A DNA stretch of 44,068 nt from Eubacteriales bacterium (GTDB taxonomy: Bacteria > Bacillota_A > Clostridia > Lachnospirales > Lachnospiraceae): positions 1 through 44,068 of the forward strand of contig JAUNJL010000016.1 of the NCBI GenBank assembly GCA_030533315.1. Reading direction: 5' to 3'. The translations under genes were made by a program, and so were the position numbers. The notes below the pieces were generated by a model. It was not told the origin of the DNA. It searched no databases and saw only the letters and a program-made list of their open reading frames with translations. Shown one piece after another: positions 1-9,007 of the stretch (the first letter of the stretch is position 1; the number at the start of each line of letters is the position of its first letter).

Positions 1-548
1 TGGCAGCATTTTTGGCAAATAAAAATGTTGGATTGTTTGGCGAAAAGCCAGAATGATAAGTGCGGGCGTCCGCAGATGGGAGCCCGGATAGCACAGGACT
101 GAAATGCTCGAAAGCCCTTGCTGTAGGATCAGGATTCTTTGTATCCCTGCTGATTGTATTTTACTACATTTTGGGCTGAAATGCAAGAGCAACCAAAAAA
201 ATTGTAACGATTGATGCGAAGCCCTGCTGGCTCCGGGGACATGTTTCTATTTTGTTAAGCATTTGTGTATTTTCTATGAAATCTTTACTTTCTTTGTGCT
301 TTTTTGATTTCCTTGTGATAAAATTGGAGAAAACGGCAGGTTCTGTCAGCTGCTCCAAAAAGCATAAAAGAAAGACAAAAATCATACAGAGAAGAATACT
401 AAAACGAGAGGAAACACGTAAAGTGTACCATGATGTCCAGGTACACTGGACGAAGCAGAGGAAACACGTAAAGTGTACCATGATGTCCAGGTACACTGGA
501 CAAGCGGCAGTAATTGGTATGGCTGTTGTTGATACGAGGAGGTAAGGC
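1..548. other. Non-coding leader region upstream of the giant exoprotein gene
   Basis: No gene could be supported here. Short open stretches exist (one ends at a TAA at 20-22, another at a TGA at 100-102), but none has a start with a ribosome binding site or recognisable protein character; the first bases may be the tail of a gene outside the window. The region is clearly more AT-rich than the following gene. From about 400 on it carries a duplicated 45-bp element with alternative hairpins (separate entry). A weak promoter-like pair (TTGTGC at 294-299, GATAAA at 317-322, 17-bp spacer) would give a leader of roughly 220 nt. Confidence 0.5.
407..501 (+). repeat. 45-bp direct repeat (two copies, 50-bp period) with overlapping inverted repeats
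   Basis: Positions 407-451 and 457-501 are identical, separated by five bases. Each copy holds two mutually exclusive hairpins. One pairs AGTGTACC (422-429) with GGTACACT (440-447). The other pairs GTCCAG (435-440) with CTGGAC (446-451). The second copy has the same elements at 472-479/490-497 and 485-490/496-501. The pair ends 47 bases before the start codon of the exoprotein gene, so it lies in its 5' leader. It may be an attenuator or protein-binding element, or a simple recent duplication; the sequence alone does not decide. Confidence 0.85.
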
Positions 549-3500
549 ATGAGGAAGCATAGGAAGAGGGTTTTGTCCGGGGTGGCTTTTCTGTTGGCGG
601 TGGTGATGACGGCGGGGGCGATCCTTCATACGGAGGTGACGGTGGAGGCATCTTATGCGATGATGCCCGGGATCGAAAACATTGTCAGTGAAAATTCTCA
701 GGAGGAGCCTTTTCGGATTTTGGAGATCGTGGATGAAAAAACGGAGGCGGAGATCGGGTACTATGTTTCCGGTCAGGAGCCTTATGTGAAATTGTATACA
801 TACCGAGATTCCAACGGTGAGAGAACATTTTCTACGGTGGAGGAGGCTCTTTCTGTCCTTCCGACCAAGGAACTGCGGGAAGGGTTTATGATCCGGTACC
901 AGAGAGAGGATGGTAAGCTGGTTGCTGACGTCGACGGGAAACCGAAGCTTGAGCAGGTGAGCGGATCCAGGGGTCTGACAAACCTGACAGATCTGACATA
1001 CCGGATGAAGACAGATGGGACGGACCATAAGGAAGAAAGCTACGAGGAGAAATATCCCCTTTCCTATACGGAGGAGTATCAAGAAACCTACTTTCCACCA
1101 GAAGAATCGGAGGGGTGGAAGCAGGTGCAATTATCCCAGGTCAGGATGGATGAGGTGAGGGGTCACTACGAGTACCGATCTGACGGAACGGGGGATTACA
1201 CCAAAGAAGAACAGGAGTATATGCCCATTCGGGAAAATAAACGGGAGGAGGCAAATGGAAAAACGCAGTACCGGGAGAATATCCGAGGGTTTTATTACGA
1301 TGAAGGGGAGGGGGCTCCCTATAGTCTGACGTTTGAAGAGGTGGATAATTCTAAGGTAAATGAGGCCTTTTCTAAAAATGATCTCACGGAGCTCCAAAAG
1401 GACTACGATCCTGCCCAGGGAGGGTATGGTTATTACGAGAATGTTTATGGAGGTCTCACAAAAGATATTGCAGATGATCTGGAAAAGAGCATTTTTACTT
1501 TTCCGGGGGAATACGAAACTGTGGTGACCGTCCGGCAATCAGACGACACGGCCAAAGGAACCTATCAGAGTGTGCCGGGCGATGAGGAAGGAGCTGGGGA
1601 AGAGATACAGGAGGTGACAGGAGAAGAGGATTCGGGGAAAGAAACGAAGATTCCTTCTGCCACCGATGGAGGTACTTCCAGCGAGCCTTTCACAGACACG
1701 CCCTTTTCCTCCAGAGAGGGAGCCAGTGACGGATTTTTGGGGGATGCCTTTACGGATCATGGGCAGGAACAGGACATGGAGGCCTTTGGAGAGGGGGTTT
1801 CCCAGGTTTCCTATTCCCATAATCTTCTCGAGGCTGACGTTATAGCCGCAGATGCTTTTGGTTCAGGTGAGGGAGAAATCTCTGTGGAGGAGGATCCTTT
1901 TGCCGCCCAGACGGAGGGGGGCGGTCAGGGGACCGCAGGTGCCGTCCAGGGTGAAAAAGAGAATGGCCAGATATCCGAAAATGGCATCCAGGACGGAGAA
2001 GGGAGCAGCCAGGGGTCCGCAGGCGATGCCCAGGATGGAGGAGAGAACGATCAGATGCCTGCAAATGGCATCCAGGACGGAGAAGAGAGCGGCCAGGGGT
2101 CTGCAAATGGCGCTCAGGATGGAGAAGAAGGCGGTCAAGGATCTGCAAATGGATTCCAGGACGGGGGAGACGGCCAGGCGGCCGGGGATCATTCTCAGGA
2201 TGGGGAGCCGGAAGAGGGTGCGAGCTTTTCAGAGAATCCGCTCGCCTTGGGACTTTCTGCAGGCGTGAATGGGACTCCGAACATCGGAAACCCGGACACG
2301 GCGGGTTCTCAGGCGAATCCTTACATTTATCTAGGAAAGAACATAAAGGAATTTCCCTATTACAAATATGAGAAGATCGGAGATCTGAATTACGTAAAGG
2401 CAAAAGCGCAGGAAGCCTCGGCGTCTGAAGGGGGCGCTCAGGGAAGGACGGGTCATGAGATTACCCTGGAGACGGACGGTAAATATTATATTTGGAGGAG
2501 TGATGAGGAAGGGAAACTGCAAAAATATCCATTGTCTTTGGTCAAAGGCCGTCAGATGGTTGAGAAAAAGGATGTGAAGTCTATCCCGGATGCACTGGGG
2601 TACAATTACTACTACCGAATAAAGGAAGCTTCTTTTTGCTGCAAGGCAGAAGGGAATACAGATGAGACTGTTTATGATGGCTGGTACCATTCTAAGATCA
2701 ATGAAGATAATCCTTATTTGGAGGTGAAGAGTGGAGAAACTGCCACGCATTATATTACGGATGCAAAATATACGCTGACGCCGGGGCAAGGGGATTACGA
2801 TTTCAAGGCAAACGAGAATGAGGCTTCGGTAGAGGTGCAGGTGGCCTCTCTCTATTATAAGGGCGGCCTGGTAAACCACGACTGGCTGAAGCGGTATGTC
2901 TTTCATTTGGATCCTGAAAAGGAAGAATTTGAAAGGTTTGCTGTTTCTGTGGATACGCTGACGGTGGGTGAACTTTCCGGGACCGCAGGGAGAATCGCCA
3001 CCAATACGGGTGGGCAGCTGTCTGCGGAGGAGATTTTTGCAGCTGCGCCTGACGGCTTTTCTGATGCGGTGAGCGCTTCCCCGGAGATACTGGGGGATGG
3101 GACAAGGTCCGTGGAGGATGCGGATCTGAGCACCTTCTCGGGAGAACCCTTTTGGGAGGGCGTCCCTGCGGAGAGCTCCTTTACGGAGAGTGTCTCTGCC
3201 GAGGAGCCTTTTGTGGAGGGGGTCCCTGCAGAGAACTCCGTTACAGGGAGTGTCTCTGCGGAGGAGTTCTTGATGGAGGGTGCTTCTGGGAAGGGGGCCT
3301 TCACGGAGGAGAGCTCTGGGGAAGAACCCTTTACGGAGGAGTCCGCTGGGGAGGAATCCTTTACGGAGGATGTCTCCGCAGAGGAGGATTTCATGGATGT
3401 GGAGATCCAGCCGGTGCGGGCGGAGGGCTCACAGGAAAGCGTCCAGGGGATGGGGCTAGATAAGACCTTTGCCGATGGAGAGACGACAGGCGGGACTGAG

Positions 3501-6500
3501 GTAACTCAGGTACCTGCCCTGGAGGATTATGATCTGATCTATGTGAATGGCAGCCTTTCTAAGGACTCTGCAGAAAAAGTGTTGAGCCTGGGGCTGAGTT
3601 TGGAAAACCCCATTCCCGTCATTCTGAATCGGGATAAGGTCAAGGAGGGCAGTGATCTTTACAATACCTTTTCCCCTTATATGAGGGAGGATAAGACCCA
3701 TTTTGTAAACCGAAATTTTTATTTTTTCAGTAATGCTTGGGAACCTGGAGGGACTGCCCACCTAGTCAACACTCATTTTCATATGGAATTTGGTGGGGTT
3801 CAGGAGGCTGAAGACGGTACGACAGCTGCAGCCAAGGGAAGTCAGGCAGACGGCTTTTCGGAGATTCTGGAGTACATTGACAGCGAAAATGAGTACCGCA
3901 AGCTGGCCTATGGGGAATTGGGAGACGGGGAGGACTTCCGATTACCCACCACCTTATCCCAGGCCCGGGTGGTGGAATATATCATCAACTACCGGTATCG
4001 GAGGAACGTGCTGAAGAAGGATGTGATCCGGGTTCTGGACATTGAGCCGGCAAAAACGACTGCTGGAGGGAATATCGTGAAAGGAGTCATCAATAAGGAT
4101 GACATTGCCGACAGCCTGGGAATGAGGGTGCCAATATCCAACTTGGAGATAGAGGATTGTTGTCATAGCAATTCAGGTTTGCCACAATATGTGATTGATG
4201 GAGAGAAAGGTGAGACGGCAAATAACTGGCACAGCTATTATGGGTCCGGTCGACACGAAGTACACTGGTTGACCATTACACTAAAGTCACCAGGGTGTGT
4301 CGGTGGATTTGTATACACCCCTCGGATTTATAGTACGACTAATTCTGGGCATAAAAACGGATTGTTCCTGTCCTTTACAGTTGTGTTGGAGAATATTAAG
4401 GGTGAGGTGCTTTATACTGAAGATTACGAAAAAAACGAGTCTGAGTATACCAATGAGAGGGAGGATCACTGGTATCGTTTTGATAAGGTGTATACAGATG
4501 TGGCTTGTGTAAAATTTCAGAAAATTAAGGGATATGGCGGTCATGCGTCCTGTCGGGAGATCGGTCTCTTGGCCTCTCCGCTTTCTGTGGAGATCACAAC
4601 CATGACCTCCTCGGAGTTCGTGGGAAACATCCAGGATCTGAATAAAGAGTATGACATGATCTGCTGGGGGGGAAGGGGGAGAGCAGCGGATGCGGATGTT
4701 GCAAAGTTTTCCAATGGCGGCGATGAGAACTCCCAGATGCTGTACTCTCACATTGGGAGCGCAATGGTGATCGCTGGCAGCGATCGAAATAAAGCTCAAG
4801 GGATTCTGGATTCAGATTATGACAAGAATGGCAAGGTGATCACGACGGAGCTGAAGGCGGGGGGCGTGGGCTCCGTCCGGGGCTCTGGAAACGATATCAC
4901 CGGTCAGCAGGTGAGGGCCCTCTTGGAATTTGCCAAGAGCGGTTATCCCCTGATCGTGGATGACAGTCTCTACAAGGATGAGGATTCCATGGGCGAGGGC
5001 TCCATAGACGAGAGTAAAGTGGACAATTCCTCCTATGTCTACAGGTTTCTGACAGAGCTGGGGAAGCTGAGGGCGCTTTATCCCAACGTCTGCAGGTTGT
5101 CAGAATTTGAGAAGGGCAACCGGGATTTCTATGTGAATCTTCCAAAGCCGGTGATCCGCTTTATAGAAAAGCCGGTGAGCGCTGTGAAAGACGTAACGGG
5201 ACACTCTGGAGAGTACATCGAGGGTCATCAGCTGAAATACGTGTTTCAGATCGAGGATGAGGCACAGACCTCCTCCGCAAATGCCAGATACCACTGTGAG
5301 CTATTTTTGGATCTGAACAGTGACGGCAATTTTTCCGTGACGGAACGGCTGGATGATATCCAGGTTTCCGGGGCGGATGGTATTGTACTGACAAAAAATG
5401 CGCAGGGCAGATATGAACTGAAGCTGGGAGAGACCTACCGCCTGACAAGGGAGATCCCGGAGAATTACGGCAAGCTGATCACCTGGAAATTAAAGGTGTC
5501 CAACAATGAAAGGAATCAGATTTGGACCACTGAGCAGGGCTATACCAGGAGCCGTCCCACAAAGACGCCCGAAATCAAGGTGCTGCAGATCAGCCCTAAT
5601 AAAGGAGGAAATTGGAAACTGAATGAACCCAATGGGGCTTTCCAAGAGCTTTTGAAGGAGGTGGAGGAATATGATATCAAAATTGTGAGGATGGGGACGG
5701 AAGCGTATGCAAATGCTTATGTGAAGAATAAAAACCTTCTGGATGACTACCATATGCTGATCATTGGTTTTGCTGATATGTATGAAAATATTCCCAACAA
5801 AAAGCCAACGAATGAGCCTCTGGGTGCGGTGGATGCCATCCTGCAATTTATCCAGGATGGAAAAAGCGTTCTGTTTTCCCACGATACTACGTCTTATTTC
5901 TGTAATAGGAACAATGCTGCATCATGGGGACATGGCTTTAACTATATTTTGCGGCCCCTTTTGGGGATGGATCGGTACGGCGTGATCGCCGAGGACACGA
6001 AGTCCATTATCGGAAAAGGATTTAATCCTGCATTGGAGGATCCTGGATTGAGGCTTGGCAGCCCGGATTGGGAAACGGTTTACCAGGCCCAGGGTCAAAA
6101 TGTTCTTCAGGAGGGGGAAGACTCTTATCTTTACTCAAATGGAGACATGGCCTACAAGAATGGAAGTGCCTGTAAAGAGACCTGTTGGGAGACCCAGGGA
6201 TTTACGCCCCACGTTATGACGACTACGTTTGACACAACAACGAAAGCCAGGCAGGTAAACGAAGGTGCGATCACGGAATACCCGTACAAGATACCGAAGG
6301 AGCTCAAGGTGGAAACGACACATAGTCAGTATTACCAGCTGGCCATGGAGGAGGATGCAGATAGGGATGGGACCAACGACATCATCGTGTGGTATTGCCT
6401 GGGAGATAAGAAGTACGATCAATCGCCCAAGGACGTGCGGAACTATTATTATCTTTACAGCAAGGGGAATGTGATGTACACCGGAGTGGGGCATCAAGGG

Positions 6501-7139
6501 GTTACGGGCGAGGCGGAGATGAAGCTTTTCATCAACACCATCGTGGCCTCCTATCGGGCTTCTGCCGTGGAGCCAGAGATCAAGTTTGTCAATGGCTTTT
6601 CCAGGACGGCGGAGAAGATCACCTCGGACTACTACATGACGGATCAGTACCTGGGTACCGGAGAGACCAATGTGGTGGATAACGAGAAACAGATCTCCTT
6701 TACGGTGGACGACTACAACCTGGTGGCCGCCAGCAGCTTTGCGGACAACGCCAGATCCATGGATCTCCGGCTGTTTATAGAAAGTGACAGCGAGGATGCC
6801 AAGGAGGGCAGTGAGTACGGCGTTCCCAAAATAAAGGAGAAGGTAGTTCCCTTGGATGTGTCCCTTTTTCAGGACACACCGGATCATAAAATCCCCTGTG
6901 ACAGCAGCGGCGTCTACAAGGTCCACAGCGGAAGCGTCTACAGCTTTTCCATAGATGACCTGGAAAGGTACGTGATGGAGAATTGGTCGAAAGAGGATAA
7001 CATGGAGAAGAGATATAAGAAAGCCGTCAACATATATGCCCATGTTTCCGTCAGCTTTAGGATGTACGGGGAGGATGTGGAGGGTGAAAACCTTGCCCAG
7101 CTCACCCTGCGCCAGCGTCAGCTTTTTGACCTGGATTAA
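549..7139 (+). CDS. Giant secreted DUF5057-like protein with F5/8-type C-like domain
   Basis: A 2196-residue exported protein starting at an ATG preceded by GAGGAGGTAAGGC. Residues 1-35 form a signal peptide: basic MRKHRKR, a hydrophobic core, then a VEA-like end. The N-terminal part (FRILEIVDEK, AEIGYYVSGQEPY) resembles DUF5057 proteins of Lachnospiraceae, recalled from memory. Two acidic low-complexity repeat blocks follow (residues about 467-550 and 867-946). Residues about 1185-1345 look like a discoidin/F5-8C sugar-binding fold (NNWHSYYG, HWLTITLK, ACVKFQKI). Residues about 1674-1830 resemble a glutamine-amidotransferase-like Rossmann module (DYHMLIIGF, GKSVLFSHDTTS). Calcium-loop-like motifs start at D1423, D1588 and D1936. 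No LPXTG motif or C-terminal anchor is visible, so it is probably released or held non-covalently. Substrate unknown. Confidence 0.75.
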   Translation: MRKHRKRVLSGVAFLLAVVMTAGAILHTEVTVEASYAMMPGIENIVSENSQEEPFRILEIVDEKTEAEIGYYVSGQEPYVKLYTYRDSNGERTFSTVEEALSVLPTKELREGFMIRYQREDGKLVADVDGKPKLEQVSGSRGLTNLTDLTYRMKTDGTDHKEESYEEKYPLSYTEEYQETYFPPEESEGWKQVQLSQVRMDEVRGHYEYRSDGTGDYTKEEQEYMPIRENKREEANGKTQYRENIRGFYYDEGEGAPYSLTFEEVDNSKVNEAFSKNDLTELQKDYDPAQGGYGYYENVYGGLTKDIADDLEKSIFTFPGEYETVVTVRQSDDTAKGTYQSVPGDEEGAGEEIQEVTGEEDSGKETKIPSATDGGTSSEPFTDTPFSSREGASDGFLGDAFTDHGQEQDMEAFGEGVSQVSYSHNLLEADVIAADAFGSGEGEISVEEDPFAAQTEGGGQGTAGAVQGEKENGQISENGIQDGEGSSQGSAGDAQDGGENDQMPANGIQDGEESGQGSANGAQDGEEGGQGSANGFQDGGDGQAAGDHSQDGEPEEGASFSENPLALGLSAGVNGTPNIGNPDTAGSQANPYIYLGKNIKEFPYYKYEKIGDLNYVKAKAQEASASEGGAQGRTGHEITLETDGKYYIWRSDEEGKLQKYPLSLVKGRQMVEKKDVKSIPDALGYNYYYRIKEASFCCKAEGNTDETVYDGWYHSKINEDNPYLEVKSGETATHYITDAKYTLTPGQGDYDFKANENEASVEVQVASLYYKGGLVNHDWLKRYVFHLDPEKEEFERFAVSVDTLTVGELSGTAGRIATNTGGQLSAEEIFAAAPDGFSDAVSASPEILGDGTRSVEDADLSTFSGEPFWEGVPAESSFTESVSAEEPFVEGVPAENSVTGSVSAEEFLMEGASGKGAFTEESSGEEPFTEESAGEESFTEDVSAEEDFMDVEIQPVRAEGSQESVQGMGLDKTFADGETTGGTEVTQVPALEDYDLIYVNGSLSKDSAEKVLSLGLSLENPIPVILNRDKVKEGSDLYNTFSPYMREDKTHFVNRNFYFFSNAWEPGGTAHLVNTHFHMEFGGVQEAEDGTTAAAKGSQADGFSEILEYIDSENEYRKLAYGELGDGEDFRLPTTLSQARVVEYIINYRYRRNVLKKDVIRVLDIEPAKTTAGGNIVKGVINKDDIADSLGMRVPISNLEIEDCCHSNSGLPQYVIDGEKGETANNWHSYYGSGRHEVHWLTITLKSPGCVGGFVYTPRIYSTTNSGHKNGLFLSFTVVLENIKGEVLYTEDYEKNESEYTNEREDHWYRFDKVYTDVACVKFQKIKGYGGHASCREIGLLASPLSVEITTMTSSEFVGNIQDLNKEYDMICWGGRGRAADADVAKFSNGGDENSQMLYSHIGSAMVIAGSDRNKAQGILDSDYDKNGKVITTELKAGGVGSVRGSGNDITGQQVRALLEFAKSGYPLIVDDSLYKDEDSMGEGSIDESKVDNSSYVYRFLTELGKLRALYPNVCRLSEFEKGNRDFYVNLPKPVIRFIEKPVSAVKDVTGHSGEYIEGHQLKYVFQIEDEAQTSSANARYHCELFLDLNSDGNFSVTERLDDIQVSGADGIVLTKNAQGRYELKLGETYRLTREIPENYGKLITWKLKVSNNERNQIWTTEQGYTRSRPTKTPEIKVLQISPNKGGNWKLNEPNGAFQELLKEVEEYDIKIVRMGTEAYANAYVKNKNLLDDYHMLIIGFADMYENIPNKKPTNEPLGAVDAILQFIQDGKSVLFSHDTTSYFCNRNNAASWGHGFNYILRPLLGMDRYGVIAEDTKSIIGKGFNPALEDPGLRLGSPDWETVYQAQGQNVLQEGEDSYLYSNGDMAYKNGSACKETCWETQGFTPHVMTTTFDTTTKARQVNEGAITEYPYKIPKELKVETTHSQYYQLAMEEDADRDGTNDIIVWYCLGDKKYDQSPKDVRNYYYLYSKGNVMYTGVGHQGVTGEAEMKLFINTIVASYRASAVEPEIKFVNGFSRTAEKITSDYYMTDQYLGTGETNVVDNEKQISFTVDDYNLVAASSFADNARSMDLRLFIESDSEDAKEGSEYGVPKIKEKVVPLDVSLFQDTPDHKIPCDSSGVYKVHSGSVYSFSIDDLERYVMENWSKEDNMEKRYKKAVNIYAHVSVSFRMYGEDVEGENLAQLTLRQRQLFDLD
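1947..2156 (+). repeat. Five tandem 42-bp coding repeats (14-residue acidic unit)
   Basis: Inside the exoprotein, five in-frame 14-residue units start at 1947, 1989, 2031, 2073 and 2115. The best conserved read QDGEESGQGSANGA and QDGEEGGQGSANGF; degenerate continuation runs to about 2210. The unit is rich in Gly, Asp, Glu, Gln and Asn and is probably a disordered spacer on the cell surface. Repeat number could vary between strains. Confidence 0.85.
3147..3386 (+). repeat. Eight tandem 30-bp coding repeats (10-residue unit)
   Basis: Eight in-frame 10-residue units, for example PFWEGVPAES, SFTESVSAEE, PFVEGVPAEN and PFTEESAGEE. The pattern is x-F-x-E-x-V/S-x-A/G-E-E. The block is acidic and Ser/Thr-rich and sits between two ordered parts of the exoprotein. 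Its unit length and sequence differ from the 42-bp block, so the two blocks arose separately. Confidence 0.85.
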
Positions 7140-7286
7140 ATGCCTGGTTATGCGTTTTCCAGGAAATGCTTGCCAGGCAGCTTCCCGGTGGTGAGAAGAT
7201 ATGTCCAGGATTCCTTTTTTGTGGTAAAATGTTCCTGTGCTGCAGGGAAGATGACGGCGGTGATGCAAAAGGAGGAGAGGGAGTCA

Positions 7287-7766
7287 GTGGCGAAGGAAGC
7301 AAAGACAAACGCCATGCGGATGCTAGAGCGGCAGAAGATAAGCTATGAGGCTTTTACTTATGAGTGCGATCAGTTTATTGACGGTCAGCACAGTGCGGAC
7401 AAGATCGGGGCGCCCCATCAGCAGTCCTACAAGACTCTTGTGATGGAAGGAAAGAGCGGCGGCTATTATGTTTACGTGATCCCCATCGACAGGGAGGTGG
7501 ACAAGAAGGCGGCGGCCCGGGCCGTGGGAGAGAAGGCCGTGGACATGATCCATGTGAAGGACATTACCAGGGTCACCGGCTACGTCCGGGGCGGCTGTAG
7601 CCCCATCGGCATGAAGAAAAGCTACCCCGTGGTGTTTGACAGCTCCGCAGGAGCTTTTGAGGAGATTTATGTCAGCGGCGGAAGGATCGGCCTCACCTTG
7701 AAGGTTTCCGTGAAGGGACTTCTGGAGGCATCCAATGGGCGGCTGGCAGATGTTACAATGAAGTAA
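7287..7766 (+). CDS. ybaK: YbaK/EbsC-type Cys-tRNA(Pro) deacylase
   Basis: A 159-residue protein of the YbaK/ProX editing family, which hydrolyses Cys mischarged onto tRNA-Pro in the cytoplasm. The start chosen is the GTG at 7287 because AAGGAGGAGAGG at 7269-7280 lies at correct spacing and gives KTNAMRMLE near the N-terminus, as usual for the family. Family signatures are the hydrophobic strand around YKTLVMEG, the lysine/aspartate-containing VYVIPIDREVD, and the C-terminal GGCSPIGMKK with PVVFDSSA. Length is normal. The 147 bases after the exoprotein stop contain a TGCCTGG/CCAGGCA inverted repeat (7141-7147/7173-7179) and a possible TAAAAT -10, so it may have its own promoter. Specific amino-acid selectivity is inferred from the family only. 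Confidence 0.88.
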   Translation: MAKEAKTNAMRMLERQKISYEAFTYECDQFIDGQHSADKIGAPHQQSYKTLVMEGKSGGYYVYVIPIDREVDKKAAARAVGEKAVDMIHVKDITRVTGYVRGGCSPIGMKKSYPVVFDSSAGAFEEIYVSGGRIGLTLKVSVKGLLEASNGRLADVTMK

Positions 7767-7774
7767 AGAGAAGA

Positions 7775-7807
7775 TTACAAAAGTTTTTTCAAAAGGTATA
7801 TAATACC
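7775..7807 (+). promoter_or_regulatory. Promoter with overlapping GGTAT-N3-ATACC dyad
   Basis: TTACAA (7775-7780), an 18-bp spacer and a perfect TATAAT (7799-7804) precede the small secreted-protein gene. The -10 is embedded in the 13-bp palindrome GGTATATAATACC (7795-7807). A near-identical dyad occurs downstream of the ssnA promoter. Confidence 0.55.
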
Positions 7808-7895
7808 AGCAGGCGGCTGTTCACACAGGGGCTATATGCAGGACTTACATGGGAGTGTGGACCGTTGTACGAATAAAAGAACAAGGAGGTCTTCC

Positions 7896-8741
7896 ATGAA
7901 GGAGAGAAAAATTATGAAAAAGCTTGCGGCGTGTCTGTTGGCCATGGTCATGGCGCTGGGAGGAACGGTTCCGGTTTCCGCCGCAGTGGTGGGAAAACGG
8001 GCCCAGAAGGTCATTACCGCAGGTCAGAGCTATCACATCATGAACACGGCGATCGGGGCGAACAATATCAGCAGCTACACCATCTACATTACCCCCAGGA
8101 CCTCCCGTACCAGGTTTGATCTTGCGGCGGCAGCCTGCTACAAGGACAGTTCGGGCAATTATCAGCCTACGGAGACAGTGATGAAGAACTGCAATAAGGC
8201 GATTTCCGTGAACAATACGGCAGGAACCTTCGTGAAGAGCAGCAGCGGAAGCAATGTGGGGATGCTGGCTTGCCTGAGGGTGAGGAGGGGCAGCGTCCAT
8301 GTAAGGGTAGACTACAAGACTACGAACCGGGGGATGTCTTTAAGCTTTCAGCAGCAGAAGAAAAACCACAAGACCCTCCGCTATAAAAGAGTTCCCGTTG
8401 GGAAGCAGGCCCTCTTTACCATGACCCGGGGCAATCTTTCCGGCACGCCGCTGATCATGTCAGGAGTGTCCGGATCTGTCACCAGGCGTACCCTTGGGGC
8501 CGTAAATTCTTTTGAGAACTATTCTTTTGGGCCAAGCAAGCTGAATTACAGCGTTTATTACAAAGGGACCCTTCTTAGCAAGTATACGAAGGAGCGCAGC
8601 TATGACACCACCTACTCCAAGTGGAGGTATATCATGCTGCGTACCAAGAGCCGCAATTCCAGCTGGCTGACCAGCACGGCAGGCTCCCTGGTCTACTATT
8701 ATCCGGCGGATTACGTGGGAATGTCAGTCCAGGTTCGATAG
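7896..8741 (+). CDS. Secreted protein of unknown function
   Basis: A 281-residue protein with a clear signal peptide (MKERKIMKKLAACLLAMVMA, cleavage probably after PVSAA). The start ATG at 7896 has an ideal AAGGAGG at 7883-7889; an internal ATG at 7914 is a possible alternative. The mature part is basic and rich in Ser, Tyr, Thr and Lys, and appears made of beta strands (VHVRVDYKTTNRGMSLSFQQ, LNYSVYYKGTLL). No catalytic motif, membrane anchor or sortase signal is visible, and the family was not recognised. Nothing around it suggests a pathway: it is flanked by ybaK and, convergently, by the ybiT-like gene. It has its own promoter and is followed by hairpins from 8773 on. Confidence 0.7.
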   Translation: MKERKIMKKLAACLLAMVMALGGTVPVSAAVVGKRAQKVITAGQSYHIMNTAIGANNISSYTIYITPRTSRTRFDLAAAACYKDSSGNYQPTETVMKNCNKAISVNNTAGTFVKSSSGSNVGMLACLRVRRGSVHVRVDYKTTNRGMSLSFQQQKKNHKTLRYKRVPVGKQALFTMTRGNLSGTPLIMSGVSGSVTRRTLGAVNSFENYSFGPSKLNYSVYYKGTLLSKYTKERSYDTTYSKWRYIMLRTKSRNSSWLTSTAGSLVYYYPADYVGMSVQVR

Positions 8742-8772
8742 GGTTCGTTTATGAGATCCATACCATAAGGCT

Positions 8773-8813
8773 CGCAGAGAAGGCCTCTCCCCTGGGGAGA
8801 GGCCTTCTCTGCG
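8773..8813. terminator. Long perfect hairpin between convergent genes
   Basis: An 18-bp perfect stem (8773-8790 with 8796-8813) with a five-base loop. It lacks a good T-tract on either strand, but its place just after the secreted-protein stop and before a second hairpin suggests transcript end formation or stabilisation. Confidence 0.6.
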
Positions 8814-8814
8814 G

Positions 8815-8860
8815 GCACAAAAAAGGACAGGCTGCCGGGAAGCTTCCGGCAGCCTGTCCT
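8815..8860 (-). terminator. Rho-independent terminator of the ybiT-like gene
   Basis: A 15-bp perfect stem (8824-8838 with 8846-8860) followed, on the minus strand, by a run of six or more T (AAAAAA at 8819-8824 on the plus strand). It is preceded in the same direction by a smaller hairpin GGGCGTCC/GGACGCCC (8868-8875/8883-8890). The minus-strand ATPase gene ends at 9008, so this is its terminator. Confidence 0.85.
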
Positions 8861-9007
8861 TCGTGGTGGGCGTCCTGTTCTGGGACGCCCTTGCCGTTCT
8901 GCAGACTTTCTTCCGGTGGGGGGAAGGAGCCGCAGAGGCTTCCCTTCCTCGGCACCGGCGGAGGGCTCCGTCGTCCCGCAGGGCTTCACACACCCAATGG
9001 GAGCAGG

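Noticed and set aside
60..162. A 34-codon frame ending in a hydrophobic stretch (ALAVGSGFFVSLLIVFYYILG)
   Set aside because: It looks like a membrane segment but is preceded by a stop at 57-59, has only a GTG without a ribosome binding site, and shows no family match. It could be a remnant, but evidence is too thin.
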